Below are positions 1 through 10,220 of a stretch of 64,000 bases of DNA, piece after piece (position 1 is the first letter of the stretch; each line of letters starts with the position of its first letter). The position numbers were made by a program, and so were the translations under genes. Source of the DNA: an uncultured Aquimarina sp. Its GTDB lineage: Bacteria; Bacteroidota; Bacteroidia; Flavobacteriales; Flavobacteriaceae. The stretch lies in assembly GCA_947489195.1 (NCBI GenBank), contig CANLCT010000009.1:1-64000 (forward strand). The letters are read 5' to 3'. The notes under the pieces are model-generated. The model did no database searches. It saw nothing but the letters and a program-made list of their open reading frames with translations, and was not told the origin of the DNA.

Positions 1-52
1 AAATCTAATATTCGCATTTTTATCGCTCTTAAATTAGGTCTAATTTACGAAA

Positions 53-1072
53 TTAGGTACTAATACGGATAAGCATATTTATTTTTTCTTTTACGGCATC
101 TACTCTTTTTTTATTGATAAGATCGTAAAAGGTGGTTTCTAGATGTTGATTAAGTAGTATAGAAAGTTTTTTATCACTAATACCTATAAGTTTTGCTAAA
201 GCATTTAAAGATAAATTTTCATCTAAATAGGGCTTTTGTATTTGTAGTATATGGTCTAGTTTTTCTTTTAAAAGAATATAATCTTCGTTACTTTGTATAG
301 CGGTTTTTTGAGGCGCAGGTTGAATTTCTTTTTCAAGTTTGACATCAATAGTATTAAGTAAAGTTTTATTAATAAGTACACTGCTATTATTTATACCATA
401 ATAGGTTAAGTAGGTAAGAATAATAATGTAACTTATTATAGTAATAAAGCCTGTTTCCCATTTAACTTCAATAAATAGTTTTGTAATACTACCGCTAACA
501 TCAACAAGCATTACCATAAGTAACCCAATTAAAAAGAATTGAGACCATTTTAAATTATTAGGGTCAAGCGATGAAAAATTGCTTTTTAAAATGGATTTAT
601 ACCTTAAAAAAAGTTGTATTGAAAATAGAATATATCCTATAAACATTAAAGTTTCGAACCAGTAGGGGATATCGTAATTTTCTATGACAAGTAAGTGTTT
701 AAAAACTTTGCTTTCACTAAAAGTATTGATCAAAAAAGGAATAGTTACAATAGTCCAATAAAGTATATGAGGTATAAAGTGAATAAGTTCATTCTTTTTT
801 ATTGTTTGTTTATTGGTACATATCGATTTTGTGTAAAACAAAAGTATAGGACCTAAACATAGTAATAATCCACCGGTAAATAAAAAGGAAACAAAGGAAA
901 GTATTTTTAAATTGTGAAGCTCAAAATAGAAATTAATAATATAAAGCAGCGCAATGATATGAATAGTACAGAGCGTTTTTTTGGTGAGTTTTTTTTGATT
1001 TGAATTTAAAATAAGTATTACTATTGAAATAGTAAAACCAACCACTAAAATAAAGTCAATAATCAAATTCAT
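53..1072 (-). CDS. Membrane-bound AraC-type regulator, C-terminally truncated
   Basis: The 339-residue protein has about seven hydrophobic segments in residues 1-230, then a linker and the start of an AraC-type DNA-binding domain (YLDENLSLNALAKLIGISDK, about residues 279-298). This is the flavobacterial 7TM-AraC layout, a predicted membrane-anchored transcription regulator. A full AraC domain holds two helix-turn-helix motifs in about 100 residues. Here the protein stops soon after the first (KKRVDAVKEKINMLIRIST), so the second helix-turn-helix is missing. I found no continuation of the domain in other frames in the 52 bases beyond the stop. It is either a 3'-truncated pseudogene or a regulator with reduced DNA binding. 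It lies 68 bases downstream of lgt on the same strand. Confidence 0.6.
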   Translation of the reverse strand: MNLIIDFILVVGFTISIVILILNSNQKKLTKKTLCTIHIIALLYIINFYFELHNLKILSFVSFLFTGGLLLCLGPILLFYTKSICTNKQTIKKNELIHFIPHILYWTIVTIPFLINTFSESKVFKHLLVIENYDIPYWFETLMFIGYILFSIQLFLRYKSILKSNFSSLDPNNLKWSQFFLIGLLMVMLVDVSGSITKLFIEVKWETGFITIISYIIILTYLTYYGINNSSVLINKTLLNTIDVKLEKEIQPAPQKTAIQSNEDYILLKEKLDHILQIQKPYLDENLSLNALAKLIGISDKKLSILLNQHLETTFYDLINKKRVDAVKEKINMLIRIST

Positions 1073-1140
1073 TTAAATGAATGATATAGAATTATGCTAC
1101 ATAAAAAATTATAAGTAATTATTTTGTTATAGTGTAGTAG

Positions 1141-2067
1141 TTATTTGTTAGCTATTTTTTTTGAAGCATTCCATAAAAAGTACAAACCAATTCCCATAAA
1201 AGGGATGCTTAACCATTGCCCTGTTGATAAAAGGCCTAGCACATTTTCAAATCCACCTTGGCTTTTCTTTACAAATTCCACTAAAAATCGAACAAAGAAA
1301 ATAAGTAGCATATAGGTCCCAAATAAAAATCCAGATTGATCTTTTTTATCTGTTTTCCAGTATAGGTGTAGTAAAATAAAAGAAACAAAAATATAGCCAA
1401 AAGCTTCGTATAATTGTGCAGGGTGTCGGTAATCTACCTGTTCTAATATGGATTGAAATTTAGGGTTATTTGAAATAGCATCGTAGGCTTTACTAGCTTT
1501 TTTAATTCCAGTTAATTTTATGGCTTGATACTCAGGAATTGCTTCTTTAATGAAACGTACACCTGTAACAAAGTCCGTTTTTTCTCCAATAATTTCTGAA
1601 TTAATAAAATTGCCCATTCGAACAAAAATACCTCCAAAAGCTGCTGGTATAGTTACACGATCGAGTGTCCAAAGTGTAGGTTTTTTAATTACTTTTTTAG
1701 AATATAAGTACATGGCAATAATAAAAGCTATTGCTGCACCATGACTTGCTAAGCCTTGGAATCCAGTAAATTTAAATTCAGGTCTAAATTGTGCTGGTAA
1801 AAACACACTAAAAAAATCTTCTTTAAACAGTTCGGGTTGGTAAAAAAGAACATGACCCATACGAGCACCAAGCAATGTAGCAATAACGGCGTACATAAAA
1901 ACAGATTCAAGATGTTCCATTTTTTGCCCCTCGTTAATGTATATTTTTTTCATAAGGTAATAACCTAATGAAAAAGCAATAACAAACATTAAGCTGTAAT
2001 AGTGAATAGTGAAAAATCCAAGGTCAATTCCTATAGAAGGGTTCCAAACTATTTTAGAAAATATCAT
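1141..2067 (-). CDS. lgt: Prolipoprotein diacylglyceryl transferase Lgt
   Basis: Lgt moves the diacylglyceryl group of phosphatidylglycerol onto the lipobox cysteine of prolipoproteins in the inner membrane, the first step of lipoprotein maturation. The 308-residue protein is multi-spanning and keeps family hallmarks: LGARMGHVLFY (66-76), the GLASHGAA loop with His109, the signature VRMGNFINSEIIG with Arg150, and the late RHPAQLYEA motif. A stretch of about 35 residues between the signature and RHPAQLYEA looks like a lineage-specific insert. It lies downstream of cysS-yidD on the same strand after 171 bases that contain a 7-bp tandem repeat. It serves the several lipoproteins encoded in this window. 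Confidence 0.95.
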   Translation of the reverse strand: MIFSKIVWNPSIGIDLGFFTIHYYSLMFVIAFSLGYYLMKKIYINEGQKMEHLESVFMYAVIATLLGARMGHVLFYQPELFKEDFFSVFLPAQFRPEFKFTGFQGLASHGAAIAFIIAMYLYSKKVIKKPTLWTLDRVTIPAAFGGIFVRMGNFINSEIIGEKTDFVTGVRFIKEAIPEYQAIKLTGIKKASKAYDAISNNPKFQSILEQVDYRHPAQLYEAFGYIFVSFILLHLYWKTDKKDQSGFLFGTYMLLIFFVRFLVEFVKKSQGGFENVLGLLSTGQWLSIPFMGIGLYFLWNASKKIANK

Positions 2068-2096
2068 TAGTTAGTGTTTTGTGTAAATGTATATCG

Positions 2097-2124
2097 GAAT
2101 TACGAATTACGAATTACGAATTTT
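2097..2124. repeat. Tandem 7-bp repeat (gaattac)
   Basis: Three exact copies of gaattac (2097-2117) are followed by a degenerate fourth, gaatttt, just upstream of lgt. The unit length is not a multiple of three and the array is non-coding. It may sit in the lgt leader or promoter region. Function unknown. Confidence 0.7.
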
Positions 2125-2238
2125 GAATATTAAATTAAATATTTGTTAGTATTACAAGTTATTAACCCAATTGTCGGTAAAATGTTGCATAACAACTGAT
2201 ATTTATTACTTGATAAGTTCAAAAAAATCAAAAAATAG

Positions 2239-2463
2239 TTAGGGTACTGGGTCATAGCCACTCCCTCCCCAAGGGTGACAGCTAAAAATACGTTTTAGGC
2301 CTAGTAAGCTTCCTTTAAAAAGTCCGTGTTTTAGCAATGCATCTTTTGTGTATTGCGAACACGTAGGTTGGTACCTGCAAGTAGCAGGAGTAAAAGGAGA
2401 AATCAGATTTTTATAAATAAAAATCAGAAACATTAAAGGTGCTATGGCTATTTTTTTTAACAT
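2239..2463 (-). CDS. yidD: Membrane protein insertion efficiency factor YidD
   Basis: This 74-residue protein matches the YidD family almost end to end: an amphipathic N-terminus (IFIYKNLISPFTPATCRYQP), the Cys-rich core CRYQPTCSQYTKDAL, and the closing segment RIFSCHPWGGSGYDPVP. YidD is a small membrane-associated protein thought to help YidC-dependent insertion of inner-membrane proteins. Its ATG overlaps the cysS stop codon by one base (TAATG), so the two are very probably translationally coupled. In many bacteria yidD sits with rnpA and yidC; the cysS neighbour here is the local arrangement. Confidence 0.93.
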   Translation of the reverse strand: MLKKIAIAPLMFLIFIYKNLISPFTPATCRYQPTCSQYTKDALLKHGLFKGSLLGLKRIFSCHPWGGSGYDPVP

Positions 2464-3956
2464 TAATAGGTAAAGGTTGTGCCCTCTCGGCCATCTTTTA
2501 ATTGAATTCCTTTTTCAGCAAGTTCATCTCTAATTTTGTCACTCAAGGCAAAATCTTTGTTTATTCTAGCTTCTTTACGCAGCTCGATCAATAATTCGAT
2601 TACGCCATCTAATTTATTGTTTATATCGTTTGACGCTTCTGCAGAAGCTTGTAAACCTAATACATCAAAAGTGAAATCATGTAACGTTTTTGTGATAATG
2701 GTTAAATCTGCTGGAGAAACTTTAGATTTTCCTTCCTTAACTTGGTTAATAAATTTTACAGCTTCGAACAAGTATGAAATTAAAATTGGACTATTAAAGT
2801 CATCATTCATAGCGTTGTAACAGCGTTGTTTCCAGTCAGCTACTTCAAAGTTTGTAGTTTCTTTTTCTACCGTAAGGGAATCTAAATGCTGTATAGCTTC
2901 CATTAATTTTGAAAAACCTTTTTCTGAAGCCTCAAGTGCATCATTCGAAAAATCCATAATGCTACGATAATGCGCCTGTAACATAAAAAAGCGGACTACC
3001 GAAGGCTTAAAAGGCTTACTTAAAATGGTATTATCTCCAGAAAAAATTTCGTGAGGTAATATGGTATTCCCCGTACTTTTAGACATTTTTTTACCATTAA
3101 GTGTAAGCATATTAGCATGCATCCAGTAGTTTACGGGTGTTTTGCCACAAGCGGCTTCACCTTGTGCAATTTCACATTCGTGGTGCGGAAATTTTAAATC
3201 CATTCCTCCTCCATGAATATCAAACTCTTCACCCAGGTATTTGGTGCTCATTACAGTGCATTCCAAGTGCCAACCAGGGAAACCATCGCTCCAGGGGCTT
3301 GGCCAACGCATAATATGTACAGGTTCTGCTTTTTTCCATAAGGCAAAATCTTGCGGATTGCGTTTTTCGCTTTGGCCAGCTAACTCACGCGAGTTGTTAA
3401 TCATGTCCTCTAAATTACGTCCGCTAAGTTTTCCATAATTGTTAGTCTTGTTAAACTTAACAACATCAAAATAAACGGAACCATTTACTTCATAAGCAAA
3501 GCCATTATCAATTATGGTTTTAATGATTTCAATTTGTTCCACAATATGCCCAGTTGCAGTGGGTTCAATACTGGGAGGTAAATTGTTAAATTGTTGTAAA
3601 ATAGTGTGAAAATCTAAGGTGTAGCGCTGCACCACTTCCATAGGTTCAATTTGCTCTAAACGTGCTTTTTTGGTAATTTTATCTTCGCCTTCATCAGCAT
3701 CATTTTCTAAATGACCTGCATCGGTAATGTTACGAACATACCTAATTTTATAGCCTAGATGTTTTAGGTAACGAAAAATTAAATCGAAAGAAATAAAAGT
3801 ACGACAATTCCCTAAGTGTACATTGCTATATACGGTAGGTCCACAAACATACATTCCGATGGCTCCTTCAACAATAGGAATAAAGGTTTCTTTTTTTCCC
3901 GATAAGGAGTTGTAAATAGTTACCGATTGTTGTTTGTACAAAGGTACTGGTGTCAT
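2463..3956 (-). CDS. cysS: Cysteinyl-tRNA synthetase
   Basis: Class I aminoacyl-tRNA synthetase charging tRNA-Cys. The HIGH-type motif is HLGN within [13 protein letters not shown] (residues 38-50). The zinc-site segment [10 protein letters not shown] and HHECEIAQ follow, then KMSKS at about 290-294. The C-terminal anticodon-binding region ends at residue 497. The longest open frame starts 18 bases upstream at 3974 with a TTG; I prefer the ATG at 3956 because the protein then begins [10 protein letters not shown], close to the usual start. A TATTTTTG element (3985-3992, minus strand) lies just upstream and could be the -7 box. The stop overlaps the yidD start. Confidence 0.95.
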   Translation of the reverse strand: MTPVPLYKQQSVTIYNSLSGKKETFIPIVEGAIGMYVCGPTVYSNVHLGNCRTFISFDLIFRYLKHLGYKIRYVRNITDAGHLENDADEGEDKITKKARLEQIEPMEVVQRYTLDFHTILQQFNNLPPSIEPTATGHIVEQIEIIKTIIDNGFAYEVNGSVYFDVVKFNKTNNYGKLSGRNLEDMINNSRELAGQSEKRNPQDFALWKKAEPVHIMRWPSPWSDGFPGWHLECTVMSTKYLGEEFDIHGGGMDLKFPHHECEIAQGEAACGKTPVNYWMHANMLTLNGKKMSKSTGNTILPHEIFSGDNTILSKPFKPSVVRFFMLQAHYRSIMDFSNDALEASEKGFSKLMEAIQHLDSLTVEKETTNFEVADWKQRCYNAMNDDFNSPILISYLFEAVKFINQVKEGKSKVSPADLTIITKTLHDFTFDVLGLQASAEASNDINNKLDGVIELLIELRKEARINKDFALSDKIRDELAEKGIQLKDGREGTTFTY

Positions 3957-4069
3957 AGGAATTAGCTTTTGCAAATTTTGAAATCAAAAATACTAACTAT
4001 TTTGTAGGATACATATAGAACAAGCGAAAATCATTCAATAATAAATAAAGAGAATGCTATATTTACAGC

Positions 4070-4777
4070 ATGAAGTATAGTTTGCTTTTACTTATTAATT
4101 TATGCAACTTTTTGGGGATAGCTCAACAGGAAAAACGTTTGGCATTTCCAGAGGTGGATTCCCTTTACAGGGAAGATCAGATTTATATTGGCATCACATT
4201 TAATGCTATTGGCGATCGTCCTTCGGGAATTACACAGTCTGGTTTTTCAGGAGGTGTTCATTTTGGTGTTATTCGCGATATTCCATTTAACAAACGAAGA
4301 AATTTTGGAATAGGAGTTGGGTTAGGGTATTCTTTAAATACATATAATCATAATTTAATTATTATACCCGGTAATGGAGCAAATAATGAAACTGTGTTTA
4401 GTACAATAAGAAATCAAAATGCAATTGATCGGAGTCGTTTTACAACGCATTTAGTGGAAATGCCTTTCGAATTTCGTTGGCGAACATCAACCCCTGAGAC
4501 CTATAAATTTTGGCGTATTTATGCTGGATTGCGTTTGGGCTATATGCATTATTTTAAATCTAGTTTTGAAAATGCTGAAGGAGTTGTGCTAAAAGAAAAT
4601 AGACCAGATGCTTTGGAACGTTTACGTTTAGGAACAAGTCTTAGCTTTGGTTGGAATACCTTTAACTTTTATTTATACTACAGTTTAAACAGCTTTTTTG
4701 ATAAGTCTGTACAAATTGAAGATCAGTTAGGAGGTTTTTCGGTAGTTAAACTCGGTTTAATGTTTTACATTTTATAA
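4070..4777 (+). CDS. Secreted outer-membrane beta-barrel protein (PorT-like)
   Basis: This 235-residue protein has a signal peptide (MKYSLLLLINLCNFLGIAQ) and a body rich in alternating aromatic and polar strands (FGIGVGLGYSLNTYNH, IYAGLRLGYMHYF, FNFYLYYSLNSFF), ending in a C-terminal aromatic strand, VVKLGLMFYIL. That pattern fits a small 8-10 strand outer-membrane barrel of the broad PorT/outer_membrane_beta-barrel family in Bacteroidetes. Whether it belongs to the T9SS assembly protein PorT itself cannot be decided from the sequence. It is transcribed divergently from cysS and is followed about 137 bases later by a hairpin that could terminate it. Confidence 0.7.
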   Translation: MKYSLLLLINLCNFLGIAQQEKRLAFPEVDSLYREDQIYIGITFNAIGDRPSGITQSGFSGGVHFGVIRDIPFNKRRNFGIGVGLGYSLNTYNHNLIIIPGNGANNETVFSTIRNQNAIDRSRFTTHLVEMPFEFRWRTSTPETYKFWRIYAGLRLGYMHYFKSSFENAEGVVLKENRPDALERLRLGTSLSFGWNTFNFYLYYSLNSFFDKSVQIEDQLGGFSVVKLGLMFYIL

Positions 4778-5540
4778 AAAACTCCATGTTGTTTTCCATG
4801 CGATTATTTATAACAAAATTTAACTACCGATTAGATTATGCCTATAGAATAATTTGTGGTTTTATCCAAAACATAAGCCCCTTTGTAAAGTAATTGCATA
4901 ATAGTTTTGTGTTAAGGTTTTGTTGTTCAACAAAACTTTTTTGACTGATCTTAATTAGAGTTTGATTTTTCATAGCTCGAAAATTAAATAAGTGATACAT
5001 AAGATTAACGGCGGATAGCATATCCGCATGCAGCTGGTAAGTTTAAGCTTTTAATAAAATGGATAAATTTTTTAAAACTTCCTTTACTAGATAAATTAAA
5101 TTGATTTTTCATAATAATTTTTTTAAGGTTTATAATATTGCTTTCTATTATTACAACAGGTTATATAGCTTTTACCCTACTTCTTTTTTTGTTTTTTTAA
5201 GCGATAAAGTTTTTTGTAGGTTGAAGAGGTGTTTTTATTCGTTTACCGGTTTATTTGTTAGAAAATTATTTAGATTTTTTTATTGACCTTAAGGAAGTTT
5301 TTTTTAATAATCACGTTTTAGTTTTTTCAATATCAGAGGTGATTTAAAGAGAAGTGTACCCAAAAATACATTGTTTAAACGTGAGTTCGACATCATTTGC
5401 TTAAATGGAATTCTCGCTTTAAGGGAGTCATGATTAGGTAAGCATTACTTTGGATGGGAATAAGGAGGGTTTAAAATTTTAATATAAAATGAAAATGGAT
5501 AGATGTTTTATTAAGGAGAATAATTGAAAAAATAATCGCA
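4778..5540. other. Gene-poor intergenic region (763 bp)
   Basis: No convincing gene. It holds a terminator-like hairpin (4914-4942), a small hyphenated dyad (cggat/atccg, about 5012-5026), and at 5378-5390 the 13-bp left end (aacgtgagttcga) of the repeat found complete at 55349 and 58866. A 61-codon frame at 5101-5286 encodes a Phe/Tyr-rich string typical of AT-rich noncoding DNA and begins with TTG, so I do not call it. Possibly decayed sequence. Confidence 0.5.
4914..4942 (+). terminator. Terminator-like hairpin after the beta-barrel gene
   Basis: Arms 4914-4925 and 4928-4939 pair around gttc (aggttttgttg / caacaaaactt, one wobble), with a T-run at 4937-4942. It lies about 137 bases after the upstream stop, so assignment to that gene is likely but not certain. 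Confidence 0.5.
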
Positions 5541-6785
5541 TTAGCTAGTTAATTTATTAAAATCCATACCACTAGGATCTTGAAATACTCGTAAGCCAAA
5601 TTCTGGAACTACTGCTAAAATATGATCAAAAATATTTGCCTGTATACCTTCGTAATTTGCCCAGTTTTTGTCTTTACTAAATACATAAATTTCAATAGGT
5701 AATCCATGTTCATTAGGGGCAAGTTGCCTTACCAAAAATGTCATTTCTTTATTAATCATTGGGTGATTGGTTAAATAGGCTTTTATATAGGCACGAAATG
5801 TTCCAATATTAGTCATTCTTCTGCCATTTACTAGACTAGAATTATCGACCCGTTTCTGTTTATTGTTTTCTTGTAGCTCCATTTTCATTTTTTCAATGTA
5901 TTCGGCTATATATTGGATTTTAGTAAATTGATCCATCATATCTTCGGTACAAAATTGAATGGTATTCATATCTATACTAATAGAACGTTTAATTCTTCGG
6001 CCTCCAGATTCAGACATACCTCGCCAGTTTTTAAATGATTCGGTAATTAATGCGTAGGTTGGAATTGTAGTAATTGTTTTATCCCAGTTTTGAACTTTAA
6101 CCGTCGTTAAAGCGATTTCAATAATATCGCCATTAGCACCATATTTAGGCATTTCAATCCAATCTCCATTGGCTACCATTTGATTTGCCGACAATTGTAT
6201 TCCGGCAACAAAGCCTAAAATAGCGTCCTTAAAAATAAACATCAATATAGCTGTTAAAGCGCTTAAACTGCTAAACAAATAAATAGGTGTTTTGTTTAGT
6301 AAAATGGAAATGATAAAAATGCCACTGGTAAAATAAATGATTAGTTTAAAAACTTGAATAAAACCTTTTATAGGAATTCTATTTGAAACCTCATATGTCG
6401 AATAAATAACTAAGGAAGCATTTAAAAGAGCATCAAGAGCAAGTATGCCCATGGCAATCATATAAATTAAAACTAATCCATTGATTAAAGTAATGAGCAA
6501 AGGATAGCCTGCAAAAGGAATTGAAATAGATAAGTACACAACAATGGCTGGTACAAATAAAGCAAGTCGATTTAATACTTTTTTCTTCAAGAGTATGTCA
6601 TCCCATTGCGTAGTTGTTTGATTAATAATTATGGCTAGCCCTTTTAAAATAAAATGTTTGGCAAGTAAATAAGCAACCGTACTAAAAATAATAATCAATA
6701 TAATAATTAAACCTCGAGCTAAAATATTAGCAACAACTAACTCTAAGCCTTGATTTACTATCCAATTTTTAAGAATTTCAAGCAT
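5541..6785 (-). CDS. Mechanosensitive channel, MscS superfamily (YbdG/MscM-like)
   Basis: The 414-residue length and layout match YbdG of E. coli, a miniconductance mechanosensitive channel in the inner membrane that releases solutes on hypo-osmotic shock. There are about five transmembrane segments in residues 15-200, then the pore-lining and beta domain with GDWIEMPKYGANGDIIEI and VKVQNWDKTITTIPTYALI, followed by the YbdG-typical FKNWRGMSESGGRRIKRSI. The C-terminal cytoplasmic part ends with LAVVPEFGLRVFQDPSG. It stands alone on the minus strand with long non-coding flanks on both sides. Confidence 0.9.
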   Translation of the reverse strand: MLEILKNWIVNQGLELVVANILARGLIIILIIIFSTVAYLLAKHFILKGLAIIINQTTTQWDDILLKKKVLNRLALFVPAIVVYLSISIPFAGYPLLITLINGLVLIYMIAMGILALDALLNASLVIYSTYEVSNRIPIKGFIQVFKLIIYFTSGIFIISILLNKTPIYLFSSLSALTAILMFIFKDAILGFVAGIQLSANQMVANGDWIEMPKYGANGDIIEIALTTVKVQNWDKTITTIPTYALITESFKNWRGMSESGGRRIKRSISIDMNTIQFCTEDMMDQFTKIQYIAEYIEKMKMELQENNKQKRVDNSSLVNGRRMTNIGTFRAYIKAYLTNHPMINKEMTFLVRQLAPNEHGLPIEIYVFSKDKNWANYEGIQANIFDHILAVVPEFGLRVFQDPSGMDFNKLTS

Positions 6786-7216
6786 GTTTTATGAATTTTA
6801 ATCAATTAAATTTGATTATAGATTTAGTCTAGCTATCTAATTTATAGCTCCTTAACCTATCGTGTATAATTTGATTCATTATGAATGAAGGGAGCAGCTA
6901 AATCAAAGGTAGTTAAACCTAAGTCAGATATATTGTAAATTGTAGATGTAAAATGAAAAGATAATTAATAATCTTTTTTATTAAAACCACCTAAACTTCA
7001 GTAGTTATATTTTTATGAGTTGTTTGGCCCTAAAATACTTTTTAACACTTACAACACTATAAAATAAAGTACCTCGTAGGATATATTATTTATGGCTTTA
7101 GTTCTTTGGATCTGTATTGTAAGATAATATAGAGCTAGAGTAGCGCGCCTTATTAAAAAACAGATATAATTTATTTAGAGTATTTGTCTATATTCGCGGC
7201 AATTAAAAATAGATTT
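6786..7216. other. Intergenic region between divergent genes (431 bp)
   Basis: AT-rich DNA between the channel gene (minus) and the ELWxxDGT gene (plus). It should hold both promoters, but no perfect TAnnTTTG element with a spaced -33 box was found; TATATTCG (about 7189-7196) is a one-mismatch candidate for the plus-strand gene. No RNA gene or reading frame of note was seen. Confidence 0.4.
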
Positions 7217-10213
7217 ATGAGAAAAATATTACTTTCAGTTTTGTTAATAGTCACTATTCTAAGGGTATTTGGACAAGAATTGGTTACAAATGTTAATGAG
7301 CCGATAAATGGACAAGAGGACCTTGGATCATTGGGTGATATAATAAGTGAGATACATCCAGGACAAAATTATATTGAGCTAAAAGGTAAATTGTATTTTT
7401 TAGCAAATACTTCAGATTTTGGGAGAGAAATATGGGTGTATGATCCAATATCTGATGAAACAAATATGTTGAAAGATATCACTCCAAATTCTCAAAGTAC
7501 TTTATTTACTGAGCAAGAAGTAGAAGAATGGGGAGTAGTTTTTAATAATGAAATTTATTTTTATGCTAGACAAATTTCATCAAAAGGGAAATTTGGACTT
7601 TGGAAAACAGATGGTACTGAAGAAGGGACGGTATTTATAGAAAGTTTTCTGAATGTTAATAATTTGAAAAATATAGATGATAAATTGTATTTTTATTCAG
7701 ATTTTGAAAATTCACTACAAGGAGGATCCACATTATGGAGGATTAATACAGAAAGTGACGTTCCATCTAAAGTATTAGATTTTGAAAATTCTTCCCGTGG
7801 GATAAATATATTTGGTTTTAAAAGTAAATTGCTGATAAAAAATGTGTTGTCTCGTTCTGTGGCTGTGGTTGACCCTGAAGAACAAACGGTAAACGAAATA
7901 TTTGAGACTACAGATGCTTTCTTTAGAATTTTTAAAACAGAAGATGAACAAAATTTATATTTATTTAATGAAACGCATGAGGGTTCTAATATACTAGGAA
8001 CAGCTATTTATGCTTTGGATATAGAGAATGAAGAATTTGTTGAAGTGGCTAGTTTTGATGAAACTAATACTTTTATACCTAAACATATTAAAGAAAAAAA
8101 TGGTTTTCTTTATATTGAGTTGGAAGAGAATAATAATGTTTATCGATATGATATAGATAATAAAGAAGTAGTGCTATTAGAAGAATTTGATTCTGGATTT
8201 AAGCGGTCAATTAATGAAAAGTTCAACGATCCTTTTTATGTTTTTAGTACTAATGAAACAACTTCAATATATACGGTAAATGATTTAAATGAACTAGAGA
8301 AAAATGTAGATGTAGTTGTTCCAGAAAATGCTGAAGCAGCCAATATTGTTCAGATAAGTGAAAGCAATTACTATGTGAATTTTTCTACTTCAAATGATGA
8401 TTTAGGAAATGTCTCGTATATAGTTAATATATTAGATAATACAGTAATAGAACTTCCTTTGTTAAAGGAAAATGCTTATGTAGTACCATTTGGAGGTGAT
8501 TTATACTTTTCAAAAGATGGAGAACCATGGGTTTCTGAAGGAGCCAATGAAAGTACAAAGCAGTTGGTAAATATTGAAACAAGAAAAAAAGGAAGTTTTT
8601 GTTTTCAAAATGAAATTGGTCGTTTAGGTGATATTGTATTTCAAATAGGAGAAAATAATGCGTTAAACAGTCCTGAAATTATTGCGTACAATGAAAGTTC
8701 ATTTCTTTTTAAAGAACTTTTTAATGAAAAATTTACGTTGCCTTCATCTTCTTTTTATCGCTATCCTTTATCGATAAGTGATTTTGGTTTAGGGTTCAGT
8801 TTAAAGAAAGGAATTACATATAATAATAAATTTTATTTTTATGTGGATATTCTATCAAGGATGGTAGGTCCTGACAGGGTATATTCTACTGATGGGACTA
8901 AAGAAGGAACAGTATTATTTGAAGATTATAAAGAAGGTGAAAGAGAAACAGATGAATTTTTAGAATTTTTTAAGTATGAAGACAAATTTTATTTTTTACT
9001 TAGAGGGAAGGAGTTTTCTGAAAACGAAAAAGAAGTTTATTTTAAGGTTTTTGATGGTAATTCCTTTGTAAAAATAGATTTATCAGATCAATTATCAGGA
9101 GTGGTTGATGAATTGAGTAATTTGGTATTCAATACTTATGTAAAGGATGATTTAATAATTTTAAATTATATAAAAAATGCTTCTTTTATACCAAATAAGC
9201 AGTTGAATGCTTCAGGCGTTTTAGTGATAGATGGAGTAACAAATGATTTAAAAAGTTTTAAAAAGGATCTATTTATAAATAGACCTGTTTTGAGTGAAGA
9301 TGAGTTTATGTTTTTTAGTCCATCGGAGGTTAATAAAGAGAAGTTAAGTAGATGGTTAATAAACAAAGAGGGTATATTATTAGAGCAGAAAAAAATAGAT
9401 AAAGTGTTTTCTTATAGCTTGCATCGCTCATTTGTTGATAACAACCTTGGGTATCCTCTAAAGTCTGGTAAAACGGTGTTATTTAGTTTTTTAAATGGTA
9501 ATAGCTCAGTAATTTCAATAAATGAAGATGATAATGAAAACCTAGTTAAAGAATTTGAATCTATTAATAGGGTGCAACCTCTTTTAACAGATGATACTGT
9601 TTACTTTTCTGCTAACGATGGGAGCGAAACGGGAACAGAATTATGGAAAACGGATGGTACGCCAGAGGGCACCATTTTAGTAAAAGATATTTTCGAAGGA
9701 AATCAAAGTTCAGCTCCTATTTTTTTATTAGCAGATACCGAAAATAGAGGATATTTTTCAGCTTATACAAATGAAACAGGACATGAATTATGGAGAACAG
9801 ACGGTACTGAGGAAGGCACACAAATGTTATTCGATTTATACCCAGGTCCTATAAGTTCTAATCCATCTGCGGCTATTGAAATCGGTGAAGAAATCTTTTT
9901 CTGTGCATCTTCAAGTAATGAATTAGGGCAACAAATATGGAAATTTAATAAGAATGATGAAACATTGAGTATTGTTGATGTGGCAATTCAAGAAGTGTCA
10001 AATGTATTCTATCCAAATCCAGTAAATGATTATTTATATACTTCTAATTCTTCTATTGATAAAATTAGTGTATACAATATGAAAGGAGTAAAAGTCCTAG
10101 ATTCTGATTTGGATGGTGCTAGGTTTAATGTGTCCAATTTAAATGTGGGTATATATTTAGTTTCATTTAAGCTAGATGGTGAGACTAAAGTGGTACGTTT
10201 GTTAAAAAAATAA
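7217..10213 (+). CDS. ELWxxDGT-repeat protein with T9SS type A sorting domain
   Basis: Large secreted protein, 998 residues from the preferred ATG at 7217, which opens a clean signal peptide (MRKILLSVLLIVTILRVFGQ). The in-frame ATG at 7184 would add 11 residues of no signal-peptide character. The body has recurrent ELWxxDGT-type motifs such as LWKTDGTEEGT, STDGTKEGT, ELWKTDGTPEGT and ELWRTDGTEEGT, which suggests a beta-propeller-like repeat surface protein. The last 70 residues (FYPNPVNDYLYTSN to VVRLLKK) are a T9SS type A sorting domain, so it should cross the outer membrane by T9SS and be anchored or released. The ligand is unknown. It converges on rpoN across a strong hairpin. Confidence 0.88.
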   Translation: MRKILLSVLLIVTILRVFGQELVTNVNEPINGQEDLGSLGDIISEIHPGQNYIELKGKLYFLANTSDFGREIWVYDPISDETNMLKDITPNSQSTLFTEQEVEEWGVVFNNEIYFYARQISSKGKFGLWKTDGTEEGTVFIESFLNVNNLKNIDDKLYFYSDFENSLQGGSTLWRINTESDVPSKVLDFENSSRGINIFGFKSKLLIKNVLSRSVAVVDPEEQTVNEIFETTDAFFRIFKTEDEQNLYLFNETHEGSNILGTAIYALDIENEEFVEVASFDETNTFIPKHIKEKNGFLYIELEENNNVYRYDIDNKEVVLLEEFDSGFKRSINEKFNDPFYVFSTNETTSIYTVNDLNELEKNVDVVVPENAEAANIVQISESNYYVNFSTSNDDLGNVSYIVNILDNTVIELPLLKENAYVVPFGGDLYFSKDGEPWVSEGANESTKQLVNIETRKKGSFCFQNEIGRLGDIVFQIGENNALNSPEIIAYNESSFLFKELFNEKFTLPSSSFYRYPLSISDFGLGFSLKKGITYNNKFYFYVDILSRMVGPDRVYSTDGTKEGTVLFEDYKEGERETDEFLEFFKYEDKFYFLLRGKEFSENEKEVYFKVFDGNSFVKIDLSDQLSGVVDELSNLVFNTYVKDDLIILNYIKNASFIPNKQLNASGVLVIDGVTNDLKSFKKDLFINRPVLSEDEFMFFSPSEVNKEKLSRWLINKEGILLEQKKIDKVFSYSLHRSFVDNNLGYPLKSGKTVLFSFLNGNSSVISINEDDNENLVKEFESINRVQPLLTDDTVYFSANDGSETGTELWKTDGTPEGTILVKDIFEGNQSSAPIFLLADTENRGYFSAYTNETGHELWRTDGTEEGTQMLFDLYPGPISSNPSAAIEIGEEIFFCASSSNELGQQIWKFNKNDETLSIVDVAIQEVSNVFYPNPVNDYLYTSNSSIDKISVYNMKGVKVLDSDLDGARFNVSNLNVGIYLVSFKLDGETKVVRLLKK

Positions 10214-10220
10214 GCTAAAA

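Noticed and set aside
5101..5286. 61-codon frame rich in Phe and Tyr
   Set aside because: Starts with TTG, has no motif, and its composition is that of AT-rich noncoding DNA.
7184..7216. Upstream ATG extension of the ELWxxDGT protein
   Set aside because: The added 11 residues precede a complete signal peptide beginning at 7217.
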